Shown piece after piece: positions 16,828-26,032 of a DNA stretch of 64,000 bases. The stretch covers positions 124,001-188,000 of the forward strand of contig NZ_CP110383.1 in NCBI RefSeq assembly GCF_026015965.1, given 5' to 3'. Position 1 is the first letter of the stretch, and each line of letters opens with the position of its first letter. Both the position numbers and the translations under genes were made by a program. The stretch comes from Selenomonas sputigena (GTDB lineage: Bacteria; Bacillota; Negativicutes; Selenomonadales; Selenomonadaceae). The notes under the pieces are model-generated. The model was given only the letters and a program-made list of their open reading frames with translations, ran no database searches and was not told the origin of the DNA.

Positions 16828-18210
16828 TTGCATCTCGATACGGATTTCAAAGGAAAGAAGGTTCTCGTCGTCGGCGCCGGGATCAGCGGCTTTGCGGCGG
16901 CGAAGGTTCTCAGGAGGCTCGGCGCGAAGGTCATGCTTTCCGATGCGAAGGACGAGGCGGCGATCAAAGAAGATGTCTCTGAGCTTCGCGAACTCGGCAT
17001 CGGGCTGATTTTCGGCGCACAGGAAGCCGCGCTCCTGGACAGCTGCGATCTTCTCGTGCTCTCGCCCGCCGTTCCCGTCGCCATCCCGCTCGCCGAGGAG
17101 GCGAAGCGGCGCGGCATCCGCATCACGAGCGAAGTGGAGTTGGCGGCGACGCTTGCCAAGTCGCCGATCTTCGCCGTGACGGGGACGAACGGCAAGACGA
17201 CGACGACGACGCTCCTGGGGCTGCTGCTCGCCGAGAAGTTCGGCAAGGAGAAGACGCGCGTCGGCGGCAACATCGGCTATCCGCTGTCGGAGGCGGTGCT
17301 GGAGGCGGGCGAGGGCGGCGCGGTTGCCGCCGAGATTTCGAGCTACCAGATGGAGGCGACGGAGCACTTCCGTCCGAAGGTAGCCGCCGTCCTCAACGTG
17401 ACGCCCGACCACATCAAGCGGCACGGCTCGATGGAAGTCTATCAGGCGATGAAGGAGCGGCTTTTCCGCGAGATGGCAACAGGCGATTGGCTCGTCCTGA
17501 ACTACGACGACGAGAGGACGCGCTCGATGCAGGCGCGTGCCGCGTGCCCCGTATTTTTCTTCAGCCGCAGGGAGGCGCTCGAAGAGGGCGCTTTGCTCTT
17601 AGGCGACAAGCTCGTCCTGCGCCAGGGCGGCGAGGAGATCGTGCTCGTGACGACGGCGGAGCTTGGCATCAAGGGGGCGCACAACGTTGAGAATGCGCTC
17701 GCGGCGGCGGCGATGGCGCACCTCGCGGGCGTTGAGGCTGAGGCGATCCGCCGCGTGCTGCGCTCCTTCAAGGGCGTTGAGCACCGCATCGAGCATTTTC
17801 TCGATCTCGCGGGCGTCGCCTGGTACAACGATTCCAAGGCGACGAATACGGACTCGGCGATCAAGGCGCTCGAATCCTTCTCGGACGGCATCGTGCTGAT
17901 TGCGGGCGGCGACGACAAGATGACGGATCTGACGGACTTCATGCATCTCGTCTCGGAGCGCTGCACGGAACTGATCCTCGTCGGCGACGCCGCTGTTCGC
18001 TTCGCCGAAGCGGCGCGCGCAGCGGGTTTTCCCGCCGCGCACATCCACGACGCCGCGTACTCGATGAAGACGGCGGTCTACATCGCGCGTCGTCTGGCGA
18101 AGCCGCCTGCCGTCGTGCTCTTGTCGCCCGCGTGCGCGAGCTTCGACATGTTCGACGGCTTCGAGGAGCGCGGCGAGGTGTTCAAGCGCTTGGCACGCGA
18201 GCTGGCATAG
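16828..18210 (+). CDS. murD: UDP-MurNAc-L-alanine:D-glutamate ligase MurD
   Basis: A 460-aa cytosolic Mur ligase that adds D-glutamate. Domain 1 starts KKVLVVGAGISGFAAAKVL; the P-loop is VTGTNGKTTTTTLLG (about 117-131); domain 3 holds YNDSKATNTDSAIKAL and LSPACASFDMFDGFEERG. The start is TTG 16828, seven bases after GAGGAGG; upstream in-frame codons overlap mraY and are not family-like. ftsW, which normally follows murD, is missing: murG comes 45 bases later. Confidence 0.96.
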   Translation: MHLDTDFKGKKVLVVGAGISGFAAAKVLRRLGAKVMLSDAKDEAAIKEDVSELRELGIGLIFGAQEAALLDSCDLLVLSPAVPVAIPLAEEAKRRGIRITSEVELAATLAKSPIFAVTGTNGKTTTTTLLGLLLAEKFGKEKTRVGGNIGYPLSEAVLEAGEGGAVAAEISSYQMEATEHFRPKVAAVLNVTPDHIKRHGSMEVYQAMKERLFREMATGDWLVLNYDDERTRSMQARAACPVFFFSRREALEEGALLLGDKLVLRQGGEEIVLVTTAELGIKGAHNVENALAAAAMAHLAGVEAEAIRRVLRSFKGVEHRIEHFLDLAGVAWYNDSKATNTDSAIKALESFSDGIVLIAGGDDKMTDLTDFMHLVSERCTELILVGDAAVRFAEAARAAGFPAAHIHDAAYSMKTAVYIARRLAKPPAVVLLSPACASFDMFDGFEERGEVFKRLARELA

Positions 18211-18255
18211 GAGTTTGCAGAAAAACGCAGAAATGGCAGGCAAAGGGGAACAGGC

Positions 18256-19365
18256 ATGAAGATCATCGTTTCGGGCGGCGGCACGGGTGGCCACATATAT
18301 CCGGCGCTGACGCTTGTGAGCGCTCTCGCCAAGAAGGAGCGCACGGCGGAATTTCTCTACGTCGGCACGCAGAAAGGCCTGGAAGCCGACATCATACCGA
18401 AGGAAGGCATCCCCTTTGAAACCGTCGATATCGAGGGGCTCAAGCGCAGTTTCTCGCCCGCGAACATCGTGCGGCTCGGACGCGCCATGCACGGCGTTGC
18501 AGAGGCGGCGGCCATCGTGCGCCGCTTCCGCCCCGACGTCGTGATCGGCACGGGCGGCTACGTCTGCGGGCCGATCCTCATGGCGGCGAGCCTCGCGCAT
18601 GTGCCGACGCTCATTCAGGAGCAGAACGTCGTGCCCGGCGTGACGAACAAGATCTTGTCGAAGTTCGTGACGAAGATCGCCGTCGGCACGGAAGAGGCTC
18701 TGTGCCGCTTCCCGCGCAAAAAGGCGGTCTTTACGGGAAATCCCATCCGCCGCGAGGTCATGACGGCGAGCCGCGAGAAGGCGCTCGAAACGTTCGGCTT
18801 CGATGCGGCAAAGCGCACGGTACTCGTCTCGGGCGGCAGCCGCGGCGCGAGGAGCATCGACCGCGCGATGGTCGGCGTCCTGCAGGCGGCGCAGAAGTAT
18901 CCCAAGGTGCAGTTCCTTCTCGTCACGGGAAGGGGCGAGTATGAGGACGTCATGCGCCGACTGGAGGAGGCGGGCGTGGATATTGCCGCCGCGCCGCACA
19001 TCAAGGTCGAGCCTTACCTCTACAATATGCCCGAGGCGATGGCGATGGCGGATCTCGCCGTCTTCCGCGCAGGTGCGACGGGACTTGCCGAGCTCACGGC
19101 ACGCGGCGTGCCCGCGATCTTGGTGCCGTATCCGTACGCGGCGGAGAACCATCAGGAGTACAATGCACGCGCCTTGGAGCGAGCGGGCGCGGCGCGCGTG
19201 ATCTTGGATCGCGATCTCACGGACAAGACGCTTTCGGCGCTGCTCGGCGAGCTTTTGTCAGAAGAAGGAAAGCTCCGCCGCATGGCAGAGAAGAGCCGTG
19301 CGCTCGGCCGCCCCGAGGCGGCCGATGAGATTGCCGATCTCGTGCTGGAGATTGCGAAGGATTAG
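18256..19365 (+). CDS. murG: UDP-GlcNAc transferase MurG
   Basis: A 369-aa peripheral membrane GT-B enzyme that converts lipid I to lipid II. The first glycine loop is VSGGGTGGHIYPALTL (about 5-20), the second is VSGGSRGARSID (about 192-203), and FRAGATGLAEL with PYPYAAENHQEYNA belongs to the nucleotide-sugar site. ATG with an AAAGGGGAA site. Lies between murD and murC. Confidence 0.97.
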   Translation: MKIIVSGGGTGGHIYPALTLVSALAKKERTAEFLYVGTQKGLEADIIPKEGIPFETVDIEGLKRSFSPANIVRLGRAMHGVAEAAAIVRRFRPDVVIGTGGYVCGPILMAASLAHVPTLIQEQNVVPGVTNKILSKFVTKIAVGTEEALCRFPRKKAVFTGNPIRREVMTASREKALETFGFDAAKRTVLVSGGSRGARSIDRAMVGVLQAAQKYPKVQFLLVTGRGEYEDVMRRLEEAGVDIAAAPHIKVEPYLYNMPEAMAMADLAVFRAGATGLAELTARGVPAILVPYPYAAENHQEYNARALERAGAARVILDRDLTDKTLSALLGELLSEEGKLRRMAEKSRALGRPEAADEIADLVLEIAKD

Positions 19366-19377
19366 GAGGAGAGAGAG

Positions 19378-20751
19378 TTGCTGAAGGACATCCATAAGAT
19401 ACATTTTGTCGGTATCGGCGGTGCGGGCATGAGTGCGCTCGCGCACATTCTGCTGGAAAAGGGCTATGAGGTGACAGGCTCCGACCTCGGCTCTTCCGCG
19501 CTGATCGAGCAGCTCAAGGGTCTCGGCGCGCACATCCATCACGGGCATCGCGCAGAGAACGTGCACGGGGCAGAAGCCATCGTCGTCTCGACGGCGATTC
19601 CTGAGACGAATCCCGAGATTGTCGAGGCAGCGCGGCTCGGCCTGCGTCGCTTCCATCGCTCGGACATCAATGCCGCGCTCCTCAATGCGGCGAAAGGCAT
19701 CGCCGTGGCGGGAGCGCACGGCAAGACGACGACGACCTCGATGCTCGGCGTCGCGCTCGACCATGCGGGCATCTCGCCGACGATCATCATCGGCGGAGAG
19801 GTCGATGTCCTCGGCGGCAACGCGAAGCTCGGCAAGGGCGAGTATCTCGTTTCCGAAGCTGATGAGAGTGACGGCTCGTTCCTGAAGCTCCGGCCGCACA
19901 TCGCCGTCGTCACGAACATCGAGGACGATCATCTCGATCACTACGGCACGCTCGCGAACATTCGCAAGGCATTTCGCGAATTTCTGGAAAACATCAAGCC
20001 CGGCGGCCACGCCGTCCTGTGCTTTGACAACGAGAACGTGCGAGACATCGCTCAGACGCTCGGCCGCAAGGTCATCTCCTACGCCATCGACCATGAGGCG
20101 GACTACCGCGCGGGCAAGATCGAGATGCACGGCGCGGGCGTTGATTTCTCCGTGCTGCACAAAGGAAAGGATCTCGGCCGCGTGCGCCTCAATCTGCCCG
20201 GCAGGCACAACGTGCTCGACGCACTCGCGACCGTCGTCACGGGCCTGTCCATCGGCTTGACGGTCGAGCAGATGGCGGCGGGACTGGCGCTCTTTCACGG
20301 CGCGAAACGGCGCTTCCAGACGAAGGGGCGCGTGCAGGACGTATGGGTCGTCGACGATTACGCGCATCATCCGACGGAGATCGCGACGACGCTCCTCGCG
20401 GCGCGTCAGACGAAGCCGCGCCGCATCATCTGCGCCTTTCAGCCGCATCGCTACTCGCGCACGAAGCTTCTTGCCGCTGAGTTCGGCGGCGCTTTTCGCG
20501 AGGCGGACGTGCTCATACTGACGGATATTTATTCGGCGGGAGAAGCGCCGATCGAGGGCGTGTCGGGGCGCACGATCCTCGACGCCGTGCGGCAGACGAC
20601 GGGACAGGACGTGGTCTATATTCCGCATCGGGAAGATATTGCCGCGCACCTCGCCGCCATCGCACAGTCCGGCGACATCATCCTCACGATGGGGGCGGGC
20701 GATATATGGAAAACGGGCGAGGAACTGGTCGCTCTTTTGGAGGGGAAATAA
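19378..20751 (+). CDS. murC: UDP-MurNAc:L-alanine ligase MurC
   Basis: A 457-aa Mur ligase that adds the first L-alanine. It shows IHFVGIGGAGMSALAHIL (about 8-25), P-loop AGAHGKTTTTSML (about 112-124), EADESDGSF (about 159-167), TNIEDDHLDHYG and DDYAHHPTEI. It starts at TTG 19378 after GAGGAGAGAG. The murB gene often found next to it is not present. Confidence 0.97.
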   Translation: MLKDIHKIHFVGIGGAGMSALAHILLEKGYEVTGSDLGSSALIEQLKGLGAHIHHGHRAENVHGAEAIVVSTAIPETNPEIVEAARLGLRRFHRSDINAALLNAAKGIAVAGAHGKTTTTSMLGVALDHAGISPTIIIGGEVDVLGGNAKLGKGEYLVSEADESDGSFLKLRPHIAVVTNIEDDHLDHYGTLANIRKAFREFLENIKPGGHAVLCFDNENVRDIAQTLGRKVISYAIDHEADYRAGKIEMHGAGVDFSVLHKGKDLGRVRLNLPGRHNVLDALATVVTGLSIGLTVEQMAAGLALFHGAKRRFQTKGRVQDVWVVDDYAHHPTEIATTLLAARQTKPRRIICAFQPHRYSRTKLLAAEFGGAFREADVLILTDIYSAGEAPIEGVSGRTILDAVRQTTGQDVVYIPHREDIAAHLAAIAQSGDIILTMGAGDIWKTGEELVALLEGK

Positions 20752-20755
20752 TTTC

Positions 20756-21694
20756 ATGAAGCAGGGAAAGATCGTCGTCGTCATGGGCGGGCCGTCGAGC
20801 GAGGCGGAAGTCTCGCGCCGCACGGGAGCCGCCATCGTCAGCGCCTTGGAGTCGAAGGGCTATGCAGTCGAGGGCATGGAACTCGATCCGCCGCACTTTG
20901 CCGAGGCGATAAGAAAGAGCGATTGCGCCATCGTCTTCAACGCGCTGCATGGCAGGTACGGCGAGGACGGCGTGCTGCAGGGCACGCTCGACATGCTCGG
21001 CATCCCCTATACGGGTTCGGGCGTCCTCGCCGCCGCCGTCACGATGGACAAGGTCATGTCAAAGCGCGTGTTCCTCGGCGCCGGCATCTCGACGCCGCGC
21101 TCCGAGACGTTTCATCGCTTTGAGTTTGACAGAGAGCTTCCCTCACGCATCCGAAAGGCTTTCTCCCTGCCCGTCGTCATCAAGGCGTCGTCGCAGGGAT
21201 CGAGCATCGGCGTTGCCATCGTCGAAAAGGAGGAGGAGCTTGAGGCGGCGCTCAAGAACGCCTTCCGCTACGACGAGGAAGTGCTCGTCGAGGAGTTCAT
21301 TCGCGGCAAGGAGCTGACCGTCGCCGTCTGGGGTGACGCGAGAGAAGCGCAGGCCTTTCCCGTCATTGAAATCACGACCGTTTCGGGACGCTACGACTAC
21401 GCGAGCAAGTACACGAAGGGCGCTTCGACGCACATCATTCCCGCACGCATCCCTTTAGATGTGACGGAGCGCGTGCAGCAGCTCGCCGTCGACGCTTTCC
21501 GCGCCTGCGGCTGCCGCGGCGTGGCGCGTGCCGACATGATGCTCGGCGAGGATATGACGCCCTATGTGATCGAGATCAACTCGATGCCCGGCATGACAGA
21601 GACCTCGCTCGTGCCCGATGCGGGACGCGCCATGGGCGTCGAGTTCCCCGAACTCTGCGAAAGGATTTTGGAAATGGCAGGGTACGAGAAGTAA
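20756..21694 (+). CDS. ddl: D-alanine:D-alanine ligase
   Basis: A 312-aa ATP-grasp enzyme that supplies D-Ala-D-Ala to the MurF domain encoded upstream. It starts KIVVVMGGPSSEAEVSRRTG; other marks are ALHGRYGEDGVLQGTLDMLG, YTGSGVLAAAVTMDK, VIKASSQGSSIGV, and the metal-binding EINSMPGMTETS near the C-terminus. ATG 20756 follows an AGGGGA site and begins four bases after murC ends. Confidence 0.96.
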   Translation: MKQGKIVVVMGGPSSEAEVSRRTGAAIVSALESKGYAVEGMELDPPHFAEAIRKSDCAIVFNALHGRYGEDGVLQGTLDMLGIPYTGSGVLAAAVTMDKVMSKRVFLGAGISTPRSETFHRFEFDRELPSRIRKAFSLPVVIKASSQGSSIGVAIVEKEEELEAALKNAFRYDEEVLVEEFIRGKELTVAVWGDAREAQAFPVIEITTVSGRYDYASKYTKGASTHIIPARIPLDVTERVQQLAVDAFRACGCRGVARADMMLGEDMTPYVIEINSMPGMTETSLVPDAGRAMGVEFPELCERILEMAGYEK

Positions 21695-21735
21695 GAAATG
21701 AGCGAAGGTACGGGATACGGAAAGGAGGCGGGACG

Positions 21736-22524
21736 ATGGCAGAGGAAAGGCAGGAGAATCTCGGCTTTACCGAGCCCGGCGCATTGCCGGGCGAGACGCA
21801 TATCGTGCGCCGCCGCAGCCCGCGCCGCGTCCTCAAGGGATTCCTGTTCCTCGTCGTCTCGGGCGCTCTCCTCGCCGTCGCCGTCTACTCGCCGCTCTTT
21901 TCCGTGCGCGATGTGCGCATCATCGGCAACCACTACATGCCAGCCGATGACATCCGCCGCGTCGCTGGCGTCTATCCGGGCGTGCCGCTCTTCCAGGTGA
22001 AGACGGCAGAGATGGCGCAGCTCCTGATGAAGGATCTGCGCGTCGAGCAGGCGAGCGTGCGGCGCTCCTTGCCCTCGACGCTTGAGATTCAGATCGTCGA
22101 GCGCCGCCCCGTCGCCACCGTCGACTGCGATTTCGGCTACGTCGATCTCGACCGCGAAGGCACGGTCATCGACGCCTACAAGACGCTGAAGAAGATGGCG
22201 ATTCCCATGGTCACGGGCATCAAGCTCAAGGACATCTACATCGGCGACAAAACGACGGATGAAAATCTCAAGGCGGCGCTCGTCTATCTCAATGCCCTGA
22301 AGCCTGAGACGAATGCGCAGATCTCCGAGGTGTCGCTGAAGAAGCCGGACGACGTCATGGCGTACACGACGGGCGGCGTGCAGATCCGCCTCGGTGCGCT
22401 CGACCGCTTGGAAGAAAAGGCGCATCTGACGGACAGTTTCATCGTCGATCAGGAGGTCAAGCAGCGTCCCGTCGAGTACGTCGATTTCAAGTACACGGCG
22501 CCGTTCATCAAGCTCAAGCAGTGA
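21736..22524 (+). CDS. ftsQ: Cell division protein FtsQ/DivIB
   Basis: A 262-aa bitopic protein: a basic cytosolic tail to about residue 35, one membrane segment (GFLFLVVSGALLAVAVYS), then a POTRA domain (FSVRDVRIIGNHYMPADDIR...) and a beta domain (ERRPVATVDCDFGYVDLDREGTVID). It acts with FtsL and FtsB in the divisome. ATG 21736 has GGAGGCGGG upstream. It is the last gene of the main dcw run before the GNAT pair. Confidence 0.9.
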   Translation: MAEERQENLGFTEPGALPGETHIVRRRSPRRVLKGFLFLVVSGALLAVAVYSPLFSVRDVRIIGNHYMPADDIRRVAGVYPGVPLFQVKTAEMAQLLMKDLRVEQASVRRSLPSTLEIQIVERRPVATVDCDFGYVDLDREGTVIDAYKTLKKMAIPMVTGIKLKDIYIGDKTTDENLKAALVYLNALKPETNAQISEVSLKKPDDVMAYTTGGVQIRLGALDRLEEKAHLTDSFIVDQEVKQRPVEYVDFKYTAPFIKLKQ

Positions 22525-22528
22525 TTCC

Positions 22529-22557
22529 TTTACATTCTCGAAACGCGGCAGTATAAT
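22529..22557 (+). promoter_or_regulatory. Promoter of the small-protein/GNAT pair
   Basis: TTTACA (22529-22534), 17 bases, TATAAT (22552-22557), starting five bases after the ftsQ stop. Confidence 0.8.
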
Positions 22558-22627
22558 AGCCTTGAAGACGTGTGGAATGGTACTTCGATGGAAGCCTTTT
22601 GCTGTCTGAATAGAAAGGGTGGCTGTC

Positions 22628-22804
22628 ATGGCGACAAAGAGTTTCTTGAAGAGCGTGAATATCAAAGAGGACAGGCAGATTCGGATATTTGCGAATGCCT
22701 TGGAAAAGGCGGAGCAATATCGTGCCAAGAATCTGGGGCAGCCTGTATATGAGGTTCCGCCGGAGAAGATGCACGTCTTGTTGTCGAAGTATCGAAATGC
22801 GTAG
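22628..22804 (+). CDS. Small protein, possible antitoxin-like partner of the GNAT protein
   Basis: A 58-aa protein (MATKSFLKSVNIKEDRQIR...) that is mostly helical and charged, ending HVLLSKYRNA. GAAAGGGTGG stands before the ATG; an in-frame GTG at 22619 would add three residues. Similar short proteins commonly precede GNAT acetyltransferase genes in Firmicutes and mobile elements, and the pair looks like a type II toxin-antitoxin arrangement, but neither activity is shown. It lies between ftsQ and the DUF881 gene behind its own promoter, and its base composition is more AT-rich than its neighbours. Confidence 0.55.
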   Translation: MATKSFLKSVNIKEDRQIRIFANALEKAEQYRAKNLGQPVYEVPPEKMHVLLSKYRNA

Positions 22805-22813
22805 GGCTTCATA

Positions 22814-23425
22814 ATGCTCGGTACACCGATTGTCAATTTGCTGGATTTGATCGAGGGCGGCGAAGAAGAGGCGCTCAACAACATCCTCGTGGAGTTTTCA
22901 TGTCCCTGCAATAAAGATGTGGAGAACTTTCTCAAGGAAAAGGCGGTTGCTTTTTCAAAGCAGAGAATAGCCGCCACATATCTTGTCTTTAAGCAATATA
23001 AAGGCGAAGATGTTGTGGTCGGCTATTTTTCTATCGCACAGAAGTATTTTCATATTGACTTGAAACGAGGGGCATTGAGCAAGACTTTGCGAAAAAGGAT
23101 CAACAAGTTTGCCGTATGGGAAGAGTCGCTGCATAGATATATCGTTTCCGCCATCTTGATCGGACAGCTAGGGAAGAATTATGCGCATGGTTACGATAGA
23201 CTGATTCGCGGCGATGAGCTTCTGGCGATCGCCTGTGACAAGGCGGCGCAGATTCAGCGTATATCCAGCGGAAAGGTCGTGTATTTGGAGTGTGAGGAAA
23301 AGCCTGCCCTCGTAGAATTTTATGAACGCAATGGGTTTCATGCTTTTGGCAGACGTATGCTCGACAGGGATGAGTCAGATGTTTTGGAAGGCGGCTGCCT
23401 GGTGCAGTTGTTTAGATATTTATGA
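22814..23425 (+). CDS. GNAT-family N-acetyltransferase, possible toxin
   Basis: A 203-aa protein with the GNAT core in the C-terminal half: a VVVGYFSIAQKYF strand, the acetyl-CoA region SAILIGQLGKNYAHG (about 112-126), then a helix and VVYLECEEKPALVEFYERNGFHAFG, the usual last strand-helix-strand. The N-terminal 60 residues are outside the core. Starts nine bases after the small gene with only a weak GTAGGG site, so translation may be coupled. GNAT toxins acetylate charged tRNAs; whether this one does is unknown. It has lower GC than the dcw genes, consistent with later insertion. Confidence 0.6.
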   Translation: MLGTPIVNLLDLIEGGEEEALNNILVEFSCPCNKDVENFLKEKAVAFSKQRIAATYLVFKQYKGEDVVVGYFSIAQKYFHIDLKRGALSKTLRKRINKFAVWEESLHRYIVSAILIGQLGKNYAHGYDRLIRGDELLAIACDKAAQIQRISSGKVVYLECEEKPALVEFYERNGFHAFGRRMLDRDESDVLEGGCLVQLFRYL

Positions 23426-23458
23426 TTTTCCGCATAGTAGAGCGGCGGGGATATTCTA

Positions 23459-23487
23459 TTGGCAGATAGGATCTTTTGCGTTATAAT
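23459..23487 (+). promoter_or_regulatory. Promoter before the DUF881-sbp-ftsZ segment
   Basis: TTGGCA (23459-23464), 17 bases, TATAAT (23482-23487). It can restart transcription of the distal dcw genes after the GNAT insertion. Confidence 0.8.
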
Positions 23488-23529
23488 TCCTTTATTATCT
23501 CATTTCAGCAACAGTTCGGGAGGCATTTT

Positions 23530-24231
23530 ATGATCAATTTCAAGCAGGGGCGGTGGTCCATCGCCTTTGTCTGCATGGTGCTGGGCTTCATGCTCGCCGT
23601 GCAGTTCCGTGCGACGGAGGACATGCGTCAGTCCGTATCGCAGCAGCGTGTGGAGGAACTTGCCACGCGTCTTCTGGAGACGGAGAAGGAGCGTGACCGT
23701 CTGCAGGAAGAACTGAAGGATACGAAAGACGCAGCGTCAGAGGGGCCAAGCAACGACTACCAGCGCATGAAGGGCGGCTTCACGGCGCTCGCGGGACCGG
23801 GCGTCATCGTCACGCTCGACGACAGCAAGGCGACGTCGAAGGCGGGCGAGAATCCGAACCTCTACCTCATTCATGACGACGATCTCCTGCGCGTCATCAA
23901 CGAACTGCGTGCCGCAGGGGCAGAGGCCGTGTCCATCAATGGGCAGAGGCTCACGGGCACGTCGGAGATCCGCTGCGCGGGGCCGACGCTCTCCGTCAAC
24001 AATGTGCGTTCGGCACCGCCCTACAAGATTCATGCCATCGGCGACCCCGACAGTTTGGAGAAGTCGATCAAGATGCGTGGCGGCGTCGAGGACACTCTGA
24101 AGGTCTGGGGCATACAGATCGACGTCAAGAAGGAAGAGCATGTCGAGGTGCCCGCCTACAAGGGCGCGGCGTCGTTCAAGTACGCGAAAGCCATCGAAAC
24201 GCTTTCGGATGAAAAGGAGGGAGCAAGATGA
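23530..24231 (+). CDS. DUF881 (YlxW-like) division-cluster protein
   Basis: A 233-aa protein: one membrane segment (SIAFVCMVLGFMLAVQF, about 9-25), a coiled coil (about 33-70) and the DUF881 domain (GPGVIVTLDDSK...LYLIHDDDLLRVINELRAAGAEAVSINGQR). The family is found beside ftsQ, sbp and ftsZ in many Firmicutes, and its role is not established. ATG 23530 has a CGGGAGG site. It overlaps the next gene by ATGA. Confidence 0.85.
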   Translation: MINFKQGRWSIAFVCMVLGFMLAVQFRATEDMRQSVSQQRVEELATRLLETEKERDRLQEELKDTKDAASEGPSNDYQRMKGGFTALAGPGVIVTLDDSKATSKAGENPNLYLIHDDDLLRVINELRAAGAEAVSINGQRLTGTSEIRCAGPTLSVNNVRSAPPYKIHAIGDPDSLEKSIKMRGGVEDTLKVWGIQIDVKKEEHVEVPAYKGAASFKYAKAIETLSDEKEGAR

Positions 24232-24563
24232 TCCTGCCCGTTCTCGGACTTCTCGTCGGCGTCGCCGTCGGCATGCTCTCGCCGATCACTGTGCCGCTCG
24301 CCTACGCGAAGCTTTCCTCCGTCGCCTTGCTCGCCTCGCTCGATTCCGTTTTCGGCGGCCTGCGGGCGGCGTCGGAAAACCACTTCGACAATGCCGTATT
24401 CATCTCGGGCTTCTTTATGAACGCTCTCATGGCCGCCTTTCTCGTCTACATCGGCGATCGGCTCGGCATCGACCTCTACTATGTGGCGCTCTTGGCGTTC
24501 GGCTTGCGTGTCTTCCAGAATCTGGCGATTCTGCGCCGTCATTTCTTCGAAAAGCATAATTAG
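24228..24563 (+). CDS. sbp: Small basic protein (DUF1290)
   Basis: A 111-aa membrane protein with three hydrophobic segments (about 2-30, 55-78, 80-98), with the family pattern GLLVGVAVGMLSPITVPLAYAKL and SVALLASLDSVFGGLRA. Sbp genes stand between ylxW and ftsA/ftsZ in Firmicutes. Here ftsA is absent and ftsZ follows after about 157 bases. Function is not established. Confidence 0.85.
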   Translation: MILPVLGLLVGVAVGMLSPITVPLAYAKLSSVALLASLDSVFGGLRAASENHFDNAVFISGFFMNALMAAFLVYIGDRLGIDLYYVALLAFGLRVFQNLAILRRHFFEKHN

Positions 24564-24720
24564 AGAGGCAAAAAGAGAAAAAAGCAAGCATTTTCATAAT
24601 TTTTTTATGGCGTACGTATTAAAATAATGATAGAATGGTAGGGAAACTTTTGAGGACGACTGCCGTACTCCCTCTGGTGGGACGAAAGGCGGACTATGCT
24701 ATATTTTGGGGGTTGCTATC

Positions 24721-25836
24721 GTGTTTGAATTGGATGATATGGGTTTGGACCAGTTCGCCAAGATCAAGGTCATTGGCGTGGGAGGCGGCGGCAGCAATGC
24801 TGTGAACCGCATGATTTCAGCGGGATTGCAGGGCGTGGAGTTTATCGCTGTCAACACGGACGCGCAGGCTCTTTTGCACGCGATGGCGCCGAAACGCATC
24901 CAGATCGGCGAGAAACTTACGCGCGGCCTCGGTGCGGGTGCGCGTCCTGAGATCGGCGAGCAGGCGGCGGAGGAGAGCCGCGATGACATCCTGCAGTCGC
25001 TGCAGGGCGCGGACATGGTCTTCGTGACCGCCGGCATGGGCGGCGGCACGGGCACGGGAGCGGCGCCCGTCGTCGCTGAGTGTGCGCGTGAGATCGGCGC
25101 TCTGACCGTCGGGGTCGTCACACGCCCCTTCACGTTTGAAGGACGTCTGCGCCAGAAGAAGGCGGAGGCGGGCATCGATAAGCTGCAGCAGCACGTCGAC
25201 ACGATCATCACGATTCCGAATGACCGCCTGCTGCAGGTCGTCGACAAGAAGACCTCGATCACGGATGCGTTCAGCTTCGCCGACGACGTCCTGCGCCAGG
25301 GCGTCAAGGGCATTTCCGACCTCATCGCTGTGCCGGGGCTGATCAACCTCGACTTCGCTGACGTCAAGTCCATCATGAGCAATGCAGGTTCGGCGCTCAT
25401 GGGCATCGGCGAGGCGACGGGCGAGAACGCCGCAGTCGCCGCCGCCAAGTACGCGATCGAGTCGCCGCTCTTGGAGACGAGCATCGAAGGGGCGCACGGC
25501 GTTCTCCTCAATATCTCCAGCTCGGCGGAGAACCTCAGCATGTACGAAGTCAACGAAGCCTCGTCGACGATTCAGGAGGCCGTCAACGTCGATGCGAACA
25601 TCATCTTCGGCGCTTCCCTCGACGAAACGCTCGGCGATACCGTGCGCGTGACCGTCATCGCGACGGGATTTGACAACGATACGGTAGGCATCCAGCGTCC
25701 CGCTGCGACGGCTGCCCAGGGAAAGCCCGCGCAGCCCGGCGCAAAGCCCGTCCCCCAGGCCGACACGCCGCTGCCGAAGGCGCCGAGCTTCAGCAACTTC
25801 GACATCCCCGAATGGATGAATCGAAAGCGCGACTGA
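24721..25836 (+). CDS. ftsZ: Cell division protein FtsZ
   Basis: A 371-aa tubulin-like GTPase that forms the division ring. It carries [17 protein letters not shown] (about 17-33), the tubulin signature [12 protein letters not shown] (about 104-115), and [16 protein letters not shown] variable Pro/Ala-rich linker leads to the conserved end [14 protein letters not shown], the docking peptide for FtsA, SepF and others. The start GTG 24721 lies after a GGGGGT site; ATG 24736 is another option. With no ftsA beside it, ring anchoring may rely on SepF or a distant ftsA. Confidence 0.96.
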   Translation: MFELDDMGLDQFAKIKVIGVGGGGSNAVNRMISAGLQGVEFIAVNTDAQALLHAMAPKRIQIGEKLTRGLGAGARPEIGEQAAEESRDDILQSLQGADMVFVTAGMGGGTGTGAAPVVAECAREIGALTVGVVTRPFTFEGRLRQKKAEAGIDKLQQHVDTIITIPNDRLLQVVDKKTSITDAFSFADDVLRQGVKGISDLIAVPGLINLDFADVKSIMSNAGSALMGIGEATGENAAVAAAKYAIESPLLETSIEGAHGVLLNISSSAENLSMYEVNEASSTIQEAVNVDANIIFGASLDETLGDTVRVTVIATGFDNDTVGIQRPAATAAQGKPAQPGAKPVPQADTPLPKAPSFSNFDIPEWMNRKRD

Positions 25837-25864
25837 GGACGTGCGGAGAAATAACGCGAAAAAC

Positions 25865-25903
25865 AACAGGCATCTTTCCGATGATGGAAGGATGCCTGTT
25901 TTG
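25865..25903 (+). terminator. Intrinsic terminator after ftsZ
   Basis: AACAGGCATCTTTCC pairs with GGAAGGATGCCTGTT around GATGAT, followed by TTTTG. It closes the dcw cluster. Confidence 0.88.
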
Positions 25904-25985
25904 CGTGTGCATGATGCGGCGCATGTTCCGTTCCTTCGTTAAAGGATTTTCAGTCAAAGATTTTCCACCGATTCGCTTGAATCCG

Positions 25986-25994
25986 TGCTATAAT
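25986..25994 (+). promoter_or_regulatory. Extended -10 promoter of the AMIN gene
   Basis: TGCTATAAT: a TATAAT with the TGN extension, 39 bases before the start codon. No good -35 is visible, as is common for extended -10 promoters. Confidence 0.55.
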
Positions 25995-26032
25995 AGTCTT
26001 CACTAGATGGATTTTGAGGGGATGGCGAGAGT

